Origin: Marinimicrobium sp038419845
GTDB taxonomy: Bacteria; Pseudomonadota; Gammaproteobacteria; Pseudomonadales; Cellvibrionaceae
Reading direction: 5' to 3'
NCBI RefSeq assembly: GCF_038419845.1
Contig: NZ_JBCAQT010000014.1
Coordinates: 62,001 to 126,000, forward strand
Length of the DNA stretch: 64,000 nucleotides
In this document: in pieces, positions 1-8,964 of the stretch
Numbering within the stretch: position 1 is the first letter of the stretch
Layout of the letters: each line of letters begins with the position of its first letter
Program-made: the position numbers and the translations under genes
Notes under the pieces: generated by a model
What the model was told of the DNA's origin: nothing
Database searches by the model: none
Seen by the model: the letters and a program-made list of their open reading frames with translations, nothing else

Positions 1-1244
1 TACTGGGCCACAACGTCAAGATGCTGGTACCCCACGGCATGCAGCACCAGCACGATGGTTTCGTCAACCGAAACCGCCAGACCGGACAGAACCGGATTGT
101 CGGCAGCTACAAAGAGCTCCCCGTGGAACGCAAAGACGGATCCAACCTTTGGGGGCAGGCGGCGATCAGCAAAATCGAATTCGATGGCCGTATCACCTAC
201 ACCGCTTTCATCAAAGATGTCACCGAAGAGGTGGAGAAGCGGGAAAAAATGGAGATGCTCTCGCTCGTGGCCGACAAGGCCAACAGCGGCATCATCATCA
301 CTGATGGTGATGGCAAAATCGAATACATCAACGCCGGCTTTGAAAAGCTGACCGGGTACAGCCTGGAGGAATCGCGGGGCAAGAAGCCCGGCCCCATGCT
401 GCAGGGCGAAGGCACCGACCCGGCAACGGTCAAGAAGATTCGCGAGCACCTCGATCGCAAAGAACCCTTTTACACGGAGATTCTCAACTACCACAAGAAC
501 GGAACCCCCTACTGGGTATCACTTTCAATCGCACCGGTCTTCGATGAGCGAGGTCAGGTGGAGCGTTTCATTTCGGTAGAAGCGGACATTACCCAGAGCA
601 AACAGGAAACCGTGGATTTCACCCGACGCCTGAACACCATTGAACGCTCCATGGTGACCATGGAATTCGACCCAAATGGCCACTTTTTATCCGCCAACAA
701 ACTGATCCAGGACAAGTATGGCAGTAAGGACACGGTCGCCCGGGTTGCGAAAGCCCTCTGGGAGCAACTCACGACCGAGAACCTCGGCAGCCTGCGCAGT
801 ACCGGAGAGTTCAGCGGGCGCGATTCGGTGAATGTCCCCGGGCTGTCTCCGCTGGCACTGGACTATCAGATCGTGGCGCTGAAACAATTTTCGGGCGAGG
901 TGCGTCAATACGTTCTGTTCGGCATCGACATTACCGATCGCCACCTGGCGCTGAGTGAAACCCAGCAGGCCATGGAGTCGGTACTGCAGGTCAGCAACCA
1001 GATCAGCGGTATCGTCTCAACCATCAATGCCATTGCCGACCAGACCAACCTGCTGGCATTGAATGCTGCAATTGAAGCCGCGCGCGCCGGCGAGGCGGGC
1101 CGGGGCTTTGCCGTGGTAGCCGATGAAGTGCGAACCCTGGCGAGCAAATCCAGCGCCTCCGCCGGCGAGATCGATAACCTGGTGGATGAAACCAACCAAC
1201 GGGTGGAGGCACTGGCCACGTCGCTGAACAAGATTGATGGCTAA
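1..1244 (+). CDS. PAS-domain methyl-accepting chemotaxis protein, 5' end outside window
   Basis: The reading frame is open from the first bases, reading LGHNVKMLVP, a typical PAS continuation, so the true start lies upstream. The visible part holds the end of one PAS domain, a second complete PAS domain, a third weaker PAS-like stretch ending in IDITDR, and a short C-terminal chemoreceptor signalling tip with the hallmark INAIADQTNLLALNAAIEAARAGE split around residues 335-360 of the visible part. No membrane segment or HAMP domain is seen. The protein probably senses redox, light or a small ligand through PAS and signals to CheA/CheW, as in cytoplasmic Aer-like receptors. The signalling region is short and ends soon after the tip. 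The second PAS carries a LOV-like LQGEGTD stretch but no flavin-binding cysteine. Confidence 0.88.
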   Translation, partial: LGHNVKMLVPHGMQHQHDGFVNRNRQTGQNRIVGSYKELPVERKDGSNLWGQAAISKIEFDGRITYTAFIKDVTEEVEKREKMEMLSLVADKANSGIIITDGDGKIEYINAGFEKLTGYSLEESRGKKPGPMLQGEGTDPATVKKIREHLDRKEPFYTEILNYHKNGTPYWVSLSIAPVFDERGQVERFISVEADITQSKQETVDFTRRLNTIERSMVTMEFDPNGHFLSANKLIQDKYGSKDTVARVAKALWEQLTTENLGSLRSTGEFSGRDSVNVPGLSPLALDYQIVALKQFSGEVRQYVLFGIDITDRHLALSETQQAMESVLQVSNQISGIVSTINAIADQTNLLALNAAIEAARAGEAGRGFAVVADEVRTLASKSSASAGEIDNLVDETNQRVEALATSLNKIDG

Positions 1245-1467
1245 GCGCTCGCCCCCGGACGGGAGCCACCCGTCGCACCCCCGGGGGACCAGGCTGCTTG
1301 AATCATCAGTACAATACCGACCCGGCACAATAACAGTCGCCCAAATCATCAAGTCACACTTTTGTACTTCGAACTGATCTAAACTGTGTGAAAGGCAACA
1401 GACGAACCCAACGGCAGGCCTTTAGGATGAGGGACAACCTCATACTCTCAAGAGAAAGGAGACTACC

Positions 1468-1641
1468 ATGCCCTTCACAGCGACTGACCCGATCAAGATA
1501 CTCTTCGCCATTCTACTGCCGCCGGTTGGCGTTTTTCTGGAGGTGGGCCTCAAAGGCCATTTCTGGTTGAACATACTGCTGACGTTACTCGGTTTCATTC
1601 CCGGCATCATTCACGCGCTGTATGTGATCTTCAAACATTGA
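1468..1641 (+). CDS. Pmp3/YqaE (UPF0057) family small membrane protein
   Basis: A 57-residue protein starting MPFTATDPIK and ending LYVIFKH. It has two hydrophobic segments separated by a short loop: ILFAILLPPVGVFLEVGL, then HFWLNILLTLLGFIPGIIHA. The PPVGV-x-L-E-x-G and L-G-x-I-P-G-I-I-H-A patterns are diagnostic of the Pmp3/YqaE proteolipid family, linked in other organisms to salt and membrane-potential stress. A strong ribosome binding site (agaaaggag) lies just upstream of the ATG. A longer ORF in another frame overlaps it but has no family features. The gene converges on the EamA permease with 22 bases between them. Family identity is confident; the function in this organism is not known. 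Confidence 0.9.
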   Translation: MPFTATDPIKILFAILLPPVGVFLEVGLKGHFWLNILLTLLGFIPGIIHALYVIFKH

Positions 1642-1663
1642 TCAGGCAGAGCGGGAACTGACG

Positions 1664-2506
1664 TTAACTGTGTGACCGCTGGCGGATGACCAGCGCGATA
1701 CCGCCGAGAATGGCTACCGAGGCCAGCGCCAGGCGCAAGGTGATCGGCTCGCCCACAAACGCCACGCCTCCCAGGGCCGCAAGGACCGGAACACTGAGCT
1801 GAACGGTGGCCGCACTCGTGGTTTTGAGAGCCGGCAAGGCCGTATACCAGAGGGCGTACCCGACGCCGGAGGCCAGCGCACCGGAAGCGACGGCGTACCA
1901 GAACCCGGTCACATCCAGGGAAGTTCCCCTCAACATGAGCAGACTCAAAACGACCGAAATGGGGACAGCGCGCAGGAAATTGCCAGCGGTGACCCGGGTG
2001 GGGTCGCCCGCGCCCCTGCCCCGCAGGGAGTAGATTCCCCAGGCCACGCCGGCGCCCAGCATCAACACGGAACCATACAGCGGTGGGGCCGAGATTCCCG
2101 GCAGTAGCAGGCCCACCAGCCCCCCGAGCGCGAGGACAAGGCCGATAACCTGAAGCTTGAAGAGCCTCTCACCGGCAAAGAGGCCATAGCCGATCATTGT
2201 CGCCTGAACAGCGCCGAAGAGCAGTAGCGCCCCGGTCCCGGCGGGCAAACTCACATAGGCAAAAGAAAATCCCGCCGCATAGACGAACAGCGCCAGCGAG
2301 GATAACCAGTTGCCACTCCCGACGTCACTGCCCCGCCTCAGGCTCACGATCAGCCACAGCATCAGCGCGCCGGAGGCCAGTCGAATGGTGGTAAAGCTGG
2401 CCGCATCGATGCGGGTGTGTTCAAGCGCCATCCGGCAGAGCACCGAATTGCCCGCGAAGGCGACCATCGTCAGTGATGTGATGATCAGTAGGCGAGCGTT
2501 GGACAT
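1664..2506 (-). CDS. EamA/DMT-superfamily permease
   Basis: About 280 residues, almost wholly hydrophobic, with roughly ten membrane segments arranged as two EamA repeats. The N-terminal repeat begins MSNARLLIITSLTMVAFAGNS and carries the typical FTTIRLASGALMLW; the second repeat ends with SVPVLAALGGVAFVGEPI-T, the usual DMT end motif. Such proteins move metabolites or drugs across the inner membrane, but the substrate cannot be read from sequence. The start at 2506 is chosen because the family N-terminus begins here; in-frame codons further upstream (to 2782) overlap dabA and add unrelated sequence. It lies 101 bases downstream of dabA on the same strand and could be read through from it. 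Confidence 0.88.
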   Translation of the reverse strand: MSNARLLIITSLTMVAFAGNSVLCRMALEHTRIDAASFTTIRLASGALMLWLIVSLRRGSDVGSGNWLSSLALFVYAAGFSFAYVSLPAGTGALLLFGAVQATMIGYGLFAGERLFKLQVIGLVLALGGLVGLLLPGISAPPLYGSVLMLGAGVAWGIYSLRGRGAGDPTRVTAGNFLRAVPISVVLSLLMLRGTSLDVTGFWYAVASGALASGVGYALWYTALPALKTTSAATVQLSVPVLAALGGVAFVGEPITLRLALASVAILGGIALVIRQRSHS

Positions 2507-2607
2507 TGCGCTTTTCCCGGGGCCGAAAGGAACCTGTTTGATTCGATCATTGTGCATGTTCACGAATCGCCAGGATATCCTCAATATCCACGGGGCGCGA
2601 TAGCGCC

Positions 2608-5082
2608 CTACTCCCGGGCGCGAAAGGCCCGGATGTCGCCCGTGCGGTCGTCCACCTGGAACAGGTGGAGCCAGCCATTGTTGACCAGTGCCTGTAGCAT
2701 CTCGTGCTTGCCGATGATCCTCTCGATAGCCTCGGTGGGGGCGGCCAGGTAGACACTGAGCCGCAGGGGCTCGTGCATCCACTGCTCGCCATTGTGCAAT
2801 GACTGCCAGGGCAGACCGATCCGCAGGTCACCCCCATTGCCCTCGAAGACGCCGATATGCCCGCCGACCACATTGTGCAGCACCTTGTTGCCACTGCCGA
2901 ACTTGCGGTTGTCCAGAGTGGAACAGTTGTACTGCATGTTGATCCAGTGCGCGACCACCATGGGCGCGGTCATGATCAACTCCAGGCGCTCAAACTCGCC
3001 ATCCGACGAGGCGTCGTAGTCGTGCAGAAAGCATCGCCCCTGCAGATCGATCGACCGGGTCAGGGCTCTGGGCGCGGCAATGAAAGCGGCATTGTTGGCC
3101 AGCCCCCACTCGGGGCGGGTATGAGACCAGTCGCCCTGGCGGTTTTCGAGCCTTTTTTCCAGATCGGGCGACCCGGGCTCCAGCCCGAGGGATTCGGCCC
3201 GCTCGCCCCGGGTCCGGGCCTCGGCCCGGGCGATCCATGCCTGCTCGGTTTCCCCGACCAGCTCCCGGTTCTCCAGAATTTCAATCCGGTCGGTGATCGT
3301 GTGATGCAACGCGGGGATGAAGCGGGTGTGCTCGGGAATCTCGATGCCCTCCCGGGCCAGTTCCGCGCGCACCGGCTCATCGTTCAACAGCCGCGCCAGC
3401 GCCCGGGCCGAGACTTCGCCGGACTGCCCGCCGCAGGCGCCACACTCCAGCCCGGCGGCATGGGGATTGTTGCTGCTGTGGCTACCGTGTCCGACCAACA
3501 GGATCCGGGGGGCGAACCCCCGCGTCAGCCCCATGGCGGTGAGCACACCGCGAGCGAGCGGTACCCGGTCGGCCGGTGTCAGCGGCGCTTTCGAGTCGCG
3601 CCACCGCCAGGTGGTATTGCCCAGGGAGCAGGCGTGGTTCTCGACTTTGGAGGCCAGCGAGCGGCGCAGCAGTTTGCCCGCGTACAGAAGCCCGCCGGCC
3701 TCTACCGCGGTGAAGGTTGAGGCGGCCGTCTGCGACCACTCCTGCAGACGCGCCTTCCAGTTCAGTTGCCGCGCCGCCTGCTGGCCCTCTTGCTCCGACT
3801 CGTTCACCAGCTCAATTTTGGGGGACAGCAGCCCGGGCAGGTGCGGCTGTGCCAGCGTCGAGCCGGGGGCGACAAAGCTCAGCGGCAGCCCGAAAAAGCC
3901 GGCAAAACCGATGGTCTGGATGCTCTGGCTCTGTTGCTCCAGCGCCCTTCGCATGGGTTCTGAGCGGACATCGATACAGAATACCGCCTGCAGATCCGGA
4001 GCCTCCGTCTCTTCCGGCGGCGCCTGAATCGACCGGGTCAGCGCCTCTTGCAGTGGCTGTTGATAGGCCAGCTCACTGGCCCGTTGCCAGACCCACAGTG
4101 GGCGCTGCGCCTGGATATGACGCTTGATCAGGCTCGGCAGCGCGTCCAGCTCCCGGTGCCACAACCAGCTGAGGTTCCGCGCCTGTTCGGGCTGACTCTG
4201 GTGCAGGTAGCGCCAGAGCGCGAGCTCCCAGGCCAGGCGAATCGCCAGCAGGCTGCGTGTGGCCGGAGTGGACGAGGCGTCGGGTGCCTCCAGATTCCGC
4301 TGCCAGTCCTCGTAGGCCACCCAGGAAGCCCAGCCGTTGATATCCAGCAGCAGCGCCTGGGCATAATCCTCCAGCTGACTGTCATCAATACCCAGCTCCT
4401 CAATGGCAGCCTCATAGAGCGCATCGTCGGTTTTCGGCAGGGTTTTGAAAAAGTGCTCCAGGCCGGGCTCGTCCATCAGGATGGCGATGCCGCGATCCAT
4501 CAACGTAGTACGCAGCCAGTGTTGATAGAGACTCAGCGGCGTCTCAGAGGCTTGCCCCCGACTCAGACGCTCGGCGTTCAGCGGTCCGTCGGGCTGAAAG
4601 TAGGCAGCACAGAACTGGCTGATCTGGTGGATGATTTCATCCCGCCAGGCCATCTTGTGCTGCCGGTCGCGGCCCGCGTCGACCAGGTCACTGATATTGT
4701 GCCAGTGCGGCAGGCGGCTCAGCTCCCTCACCACTCTGAGCAGGTTTTTATGCCCGCCTTCGTAACCGAGCTCTCCGGCCGCCCGGCTCAGGTGATGATC
4801 CGTAATCTGCCCGGACTGCCAGCACCGCAGGAAATGGCTCGGTGGCATCAGGTTGTGGATGTACGCCAGCGCCGACAGCCTCGCTGACACCGTCTCGATG
4901 GACTGCTCGCGCATGGCCCAGAGGGGATTGACCGCAATCAGCCGATCCAACGGCCAGCTCGGCGCGATGCTGGTGCAGGCCTGCTCCAGCGCCTGCTCCT
5001 GAGCCGGGGTCAGTGCCGACAACCGCTCGTCAGTGGGCGCCTCAGCGGTGAGCGCAAGCGTGGCTTTCTCAAAGGCTGTCAT
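2608..5082 (-). CDS. dabA: DabA, zinc-dependent inorganic carbon uptake subunit (DUF2309/UPF0753)
   Basis: An 824-residue soluble protein of the DUF2309 family, the carbonic-anhydrase-like subunit of the DAB bicarbonate/CO2 accumulation pump. The predicted zinc and active-site residues are present: Cys369 and Asp371 in FCIDVRSEPMR, His532 in GHGSHSSN and Cys547 in LECGACGG. The spacing matches the Cys351/Asp353/His524/Cys539 set I recall from the Halothiobacillus protein. The start overlaps the end of dabB by 4 bases, so the two are translationally coupled. DabA is thought to hydrate CO2 vectorially on the cytoplasmic face, powered by cation flow through DabB. In a heterotroph it would supply bicarbonate for carboxylases under low CO2. 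Confidence 0.95.
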   Translation of the reverse strand: MTAFEKATLALTAEAPTDERLSALTPAQEQALEQACTSIAPSWPLDRLIAVNPLWAMREQSIETVSARLSALAYIHNLMPPSHFLRCWQSGQITDHHLSRAAGELGYEGGHKNLLRVVRELSRLPHWHNISDLVDAGRDRQHKMAWRDEIIHQISQFCAAYFQPDGPLNAERLSRGQASETPLSLYQHWLRTTLMDRGIAILMDEPGLEHFFKTLPKTDDALYEAAIEELGIDDSQLEDYAQALLLDINGWASWVAYEDWQRNLEAPDASSTPATRSLLAIRLAWELALWRYLHQSQPEQARNLSWLWHRELDALPSLIKRHIQAQRPLWVWQRASELAYQQPLQEALTRSIQAPPEETEAPDLQAVFCIDVRSEPMRRALEQQSQSIQTIGFAGFFGLPLSFVAPGSTLAQPHLPGLLSPKIELVNESEQEGQQAARQLNWKARLQEWSQTAASTFTAVEAGGLLYAGKLLRRSLASKVENHACSLGNTTWRWRDSKAPLTPADRVPLARGVLTAMGLTRGFAPRILLVGHGSHSSNNPHAAGLECGACGGQSGEVSARALARLLNDEPVRAELAREGIEIPEHTRFIPALHHTITDRIEILENRELVGETEQAWIARAEARTRGERAESLGLEPGSPDLEKRLENRQGDWSHTRPEWGLANNAAFIAAPRALTRSIDLQGRCFLHDYDASSDGEFERLELIMTAPMVVAHWINMQYNCSTLDNRKFGSGNKVLHNVVGGHIGVFEGNGGDLRIGLPWQSLHNGEQWMHEPLRLSVYLAAPTEAIERIIGKHEMLQALVNNGWLHLFQVDDRTGDIRAFRARE

Positions 5083-6662
5083 AGCAGACCCTCCTCGGAT
5101 ATGGGGTGCAGTTGTTTGGGCCGGGCACGACGGGGGAGCTTATGCGGCCAGATTTGCAGAGTGGTCCGGGTGACCCACTCGTCCAGGTAAAAACCGGCGT
5201 AGAGGTAAACATTCAGTGTCTGCACCCAGGGCCGGTGCAGGCAGTGGCGCTGAAGGTAGTAGCCGAGAAACAGCGCGACGAACAGCGTGCTCATCCAGAG
5301 GTCGGCCCAGATCGGTGTGACATGGGCAGGCCCGGGAAAGACCACACCAAGAACAGACTTCAGGGCCAGGTAGACCGAGGTCAACACCACCGCCAGGGCG
5401 GTAAAGGCGAGCAGCGAGCCGGTGGTGACCCGGCTGCCGCGCTCGGCCAGCAAGACAGTCAGTGCCAGGGTGAGAAGCACCCAGGGGCTGAGCGCATCAA
5501 AGGCGGTGGATTCAAACCCGGACTGGGCCACCACCCCGAAGCCGGCAACGATCAGGGCGCTGATCGCCAGAGCGCCCAGCCAGCGGACCGCACTGGGCGA
5601 GCGCGCCGGGGCCTGGCGACGCAGCAGATCCTGCTGGACCGCTTCACCCGAGCTGAGGAAGGCATAGGCCTTGTAACAGGAGTGGGCCAACAGGTGCAGC
5701 AGCGCCAGCTCAACCAGGCCCAGGGCAATCTCCACCAGCATCAACCCCATCTGGGCGCTGGTGGACCAGGCCAGCCGGACCTTGACGCTGATGCGCGTCA
5801 TCATCACCAGCGCGGCCAGCACACTGCTGACGCCGGCTACCAGCAGAATGAGCGCCTGGGCCGGCACTGATTGCAGCAGCAGGGGGGAAAACAACAGCAG
5901 CAGGTAGCCGCCCAGGTTGATGACACCCCCGTGCAGAGTCGCCGAGACCGGCGTGGGCGACTCGACCACCTGGATCAGCCAACCGTGCAGGGGTAGCTGG
6001 GCACACTTGATCAGGGCCGCCATGGCCAGCAGGCAGGCGGCGAACTGTTCGCTCACCGTCAGGGCGGCGGAATCGGCGGTATAGGCGGCGACAATCGTAC
6101 TGATCTGGCCCGTGCCGTGGTGCAGGTACAGCAGCGCAAAAGCGGTGAGCGCGCAGAGTTCAGCGGCCCGGGCGAACAGGAATTTTTTGTGGGCCGCCAG
6201 CGCGGCGCGCGGCCGATCGGGGTAAAACATGAGCAGCTGGTGCATCGCCATACTGATACCCAGCCAGGCGGCGAGAAACACCAGCAGGTGGTCACTCAGC
6301 ACCGCGATACTCACGGCCGCGAACACCGCCTGAACCAGCGCGGCAAAGCGCTGTTGGCGCGGCTCGCCCTGCAGGTAATGGGTGCTGTAGCGCACCACCA
6401 CAAAGCCGATGAAGTTGGCCAGCAGGAGCATGATCAGGTGCAGTGGTCCGGACTGCCACCAGCCACCCGTCAGGCCCGGGCCGCTCAGCAGGCCGAGAAC
6501 CAGCAGCGCGGCGGAAATCAGAAGCCCGCTCAGGGTCGTGGCCCTGGCCAGGCGCCAGGCGGCGACCGGCTGCGGCTGGCGGTAACTGAGCAAGGCGCCC
6601 AGCCCGAGCAGCAGTGGTGCGGCCGTCAACAGCGCCGTGGTGGGTAATTCGCTCCAACTCAT
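5079..6662 (-). CDS. dabB: DabB, proton-conducting membrane subunit of the DAB carbon pump
   Basis: A 527-residue polytopic protein of the NADH-quinone oxidoreductase subunit L/5 (Mrp antiporter-like) family. Key stretches are the ATTLSGLLIS helix region, the loop with KKFLFARAAELCAL, the LIKCAQLPLHGWLIQV motif with its conserved Lys and His, and VESPTPVSATLHGG. These are hallmarks of the proton channel fold. It is shorter than complex I NuoL and lacks its long C-terminal lateral helix, as expected for DabB. It overlaps dabA by 4 bases and is the first gene of the dabBA unit, divergent from a LysR regulator 100 bases away. Confidence 0.94.
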   Translation of the reverse strand: MSWSELPTTALLTAAPLLLGLGALLSYRQPQPVAAWRLARATTLSGLLISAALLVLGLLSGPGLTGGWWQSGPLHLIMLLLANFIGFVVVRYSTHYLQGEPRQQRFAALVQAVFAAVSIAVLSDHLLVFLAAWLGISMAMHQLLMFYPDRPRAALAAHKKFLFARAAELCALTAFALLYLHHGTGQISTIVAAYTADSAALTVSEQFAACLLAMAALIKCAQLPLHGWLIQVVESPTPVSATLHGGVINLGGYLLLLFSPLLLQSVPAQALILLVAGVSSVLAALVMMTRISVKVRLAWSTSAQMGLMLVEIALGLVELALLHLLAHSCYKAYAFLSSGEAVQQDLLRRQAPARSPSAVRWLGALAISALIVAGFGVVAQSGFESTAFDALSPWVLLTLALTVLLAERGSRVTTGSLLAFTALAVVLTSVYLALKSVLGVVFPGPAHVTPIWADLWMSTLFVALFLGYYLQRHCLHRPWVQTLNVYLYAGFYLDEWVTRTTLQIWPHKLPRRARPKQLHPISEEGLL

Positions 6663-6742
6663 CGGTCAACTCCATAGGTACATGAAGTCCCGAGTATCCC
6701 TCTGATGCTTTCTCACGTAAAATAGATATAACTTCACACATT

Positions 6743-6759
6743 GTTCGATAAATAAGAAC
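6743..6759. promoter_or_regulatory. Inverted repeat in the dabB/LysR divergent promoter region
   Basis: GTTC and GAAC arms separated by nine AT-rich bases lie just upstream of the LysR gene start at 6763. LysR proteins usually bind interrupted dyads of this size in the intergenic region shared with their divergent target. The short 4-bp arms make this a candidate only. Confidence 0.3.
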
Positions 6760-6762
6760 GAT

Positions 6763-7656
6763 ATGAGCCGACTCAACTACCATCATCTTTATTACTTCTG
6801 GCGTGTCGCCTCCGAGGGCAACCTCACCCGGGCCGCCAAACAGCTACACCTGTCCCAGAGCGCGCTGTCGGCCCAGATCCGTCAGCTCGAAGAGCGGATG
6901 GACCGCTCGCTGTTCGAGCGCCGCAACCGCAAGCTGGTGCTCACCGAGGCCGGAAGGCAGGTGTTCAACTACGCGGAAGTGATTTTCACCAAGGGGGAAG
7001 AGCTCGAATCCCTGATCAACCGGGGCATCGAGCCCGAGCGCCAGTCGATCCGCATCGGCATGTTATCGACCATGTCGCGCAACTTTATCGAGGGGTTCGT
7101 CGAACCTCTGATCGACCCGTCGATGCACAAGGTACACTTCAGTCTGCATGCTCGCGGCATGGCGAATCTGCTGGATGGACTGGCCCGCCATGAATTTGAT
7201 GTGGTGCTCACCAACACCCAGCTGCAGCCCTCGGGCTCACCGGCGGTGGCCTGGCAGAGCCAGCTGCTGGCGCGACAGCCCCTGTCGATCATCGGCCCGC
7301 CGGAATCCGATCCCGAGGCCCCCTTCCCTCAAGGATACGAGCACCTGCGCTGGGTGCTGCCCGGGGAACCTCACGAAATCCGGCGCGAATTTGAGGGACT
7401 CTGCAGCCTGCACCAGTATCGCCCGGATGTGCTGGCCGAGGCTGACGACATGGCGATGTTGCGGCTTCTGACCCGCGACAGTGGCGCGGTGGCCGTATTG
7501 CCGGAAGTGGTGGTCAAGGATGAGCTGCTTCAGGGCCGGCTGAAACGCTATGAACGGCTACCCAACCTTTACGAAAACTTCTACGCGATCACCCTGCCGC
7601 GGGAGTTCATGCCGAGCCTGGTCTCCGACCTGCTGTCCCGCCCGCTCTGGGCCTGA
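6763..7656 (+). CDS. LysR-family regulator, NhaR-like, probably controlling dabBA
   Basis: A 297-residue LysR-type regulator. Residues 1-60 form the winged helix-turn-helix; the NYHHLYYFWRVASEGNLTRAA start is characteristic of the NhaR-like branch. The remainder is a substrate-binding effector domain. It is divergent from dabB with 100 bases between starts. LysR genes next to dab operons are a recurring arrangement, and the likely role is induction of the carbon pump at low inorganic carbon. That role is inferred from position. The ligand is unknown. Confidence 0.87.
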   Translation: MSRLNYHHLYYFWRVASEGNLTRAAKQLHLSQSALSAQIRQLEERMDRSLFERRNRKLVLTEAGRQVFNYAEVIFTKGEELESLINRGIEPERQSIRIGMLSTMSRNFIEGFVEPLIDPSMHKVHFSLHARGMANLLDGLARHEFDVVLTNTQLQPSGSPAVAWQSQLLARQPLSIIGPPESDPEAPFPQGYEHLRWVLPGEPHEIRREFEGLCSLHQYRPDVLAEADDMAMLRLLTRDSGAVAVLPEVVVKDELLQGRLKRYERLPNLYENFYAITLPREFMPSLVSDLLSRPLWA

Positions 7657-7677
7657 AGCCGGGTTTGAGCCTGGAGC

Positions 7678-8964
7678 TCAGGACCACCATCTGGACATCA
7701 TCGGCTTGACCGTCAGCCCGTGGATCACGATCGAGAGCACGATCACAATCAACGTAATGTGAATGAATTCGGAAGCCAACTCTTGGGGTAACCCAAAGAC
7801 AACGGCAAACATCAGGTAGTACATTGAACCGATGCCGCGCACCCCGAACCACCCCACCAGCATCTGCAGCCGAAAGGGAGCGCCAGAACCGAGCAGGCCC
7901 AGGAGGACGCTGACGGGGCGAACCACCACAAATAGGAACAGCGCCAGGCCCACAGCTCTGACACTCCACGAGTTGAGAAACAGCATCCCGCCCAGCAGGA
8001 GCACGAGCACCAGCTCAGACAGTCGCTCCAGAGGCTCCTTGAACAACAACGCCCCTTCCGACACCGGCGGGCTGTGTTGTCGTAAGGGCTCATCAACCGG
8101 TTCAGAGTCGCCCGGCTCCCGCTCGACATTCTCAGTGGGAGCGCGAATACCCGCCAGCTGTAACTCCGATTGGCGCAAAGCAATGGCGGCCGCGAAAACC
8201 GCCAGAAAACCCCAGGCCTCGAGCAGCAGACAGACACCATAAACCAGTCCAATCAGGCCCAACCCGAGAAAATCATCCAGCAACGGGCCCTGGTCGCTGA
8301 GCAAACGCTGTTTCCGCACAATCCGGGCCAGAACGTGGCCCATTACGACGCCGATCGTCAGGGCCACAGCCGTCGACCACAAAACATCCTTCAACACCCA
8401 GAGCCCAACCAGCTCAAAACTCGGCGGCGCGCTCAACAGGGCCAGCCCCAACATGATGAACGGAAACGCCGTCCCGTCATTCATCCCCGCTTCACTGGTC
8501 AGGGTGAATCGCAAGGGATCTTCGTCACCCATATGCCGAACCTGGACATCCGAGGCCAGCACCGGGTCGGTGGGCGCCAGAATACCGCCCAGGAGAATCG
8601 CCGCCCCCAGAGGCAGATCCAACACGTAGTATGCGAAGGCGGCGGTCAGAACGACGCTGATGGTCATGGAGACAAACGCAAGCCGTACCGGGACGCGCCA
8701 ATGTCGCCAACTGACCGGCACAGGCATTTTCATTCCCGCGATAAACAGCGACAGCAACACCGCCACTTCAGCGAGCACTTCCAGCAGGTGGGCCTGTTTC
8801 AGCGGATTGAAGTGAAATGCCCCGATCACCGTCGGCCCCAGGACGATCCCGATGGCGAGATACACCGTGGCGGGCGTCAGGCGTAACCGCTGAACAAAGG
8901 GGGAGCGCAATCCCATCACGATCAACAGGGCTCCTATCAGGACAAACCAGACGGCATTGCTCAA
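7678..8964 (-). CDS. CPA1-type cation/proton antiporter
   Basis: A 428-residue membrane protein with about 12 hydrophobic segments. The ion-binding signature APTDPVLASDVQV (two consecutive acidic and polar positions in the unwound helix) and the following SEAGMNDGTAFP are classic for the NhaP/CPA1 branch. A charged hydrophilic loop (about residues 265-310, including TENVEREPGDSEP) interrupts the transmembrane core. The product should exchange Na+ or K+ for protons across the inner membrane. The start codon overlaps the end of the upstream CheB-like gene by 4 bases, so these two very different proteins are co-translated. Confidence 0.9.
   Translation of the reverse strand: MSNAVWFVLIGALLIVMGLRSPFVQRLRLTPATVYLAIGIVLGPTVIGAFHFNPLKQAHLLEVLAEVAVLLSLFIAGMKMPVPVSWRHWRVPVRLAFVSMTISVVLTAAFAYYVLDLPLGAAILLGGILAPTDPVLASDVQVRHMGDEDPLRFTLTSEAGMNDGTAFPFIMLGLALLSAPPSFELVGLWVLKDVLWSTAVALTIGVVMGHVLARIVRKQRLLSDQGPLLDDFLGLGLIGLVYGVCLLLEAWGFLAVFAAAIALRQSELQLAGIRAPTENVEREPGDSEPVDEPLRQHSPPVSEGALLFKEPLERLSELVLVLLLGGMLFLNSWSVRAVGLALFLFVVVRPVSVLLGLLGSGAPFRLQMLVGWFGVRGIGSMYYLMFAVVFGLPQELASEFIHITLIVIVLSIVIHGLTVKPMMSRWWS

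Noticed and set aside
1388..1570. 60-residue plus-strand ORF
   Set aside because: Overlaps the Pmp3 gene in a different frame; the Pmp3 frame has the ribosome site and the family motif.
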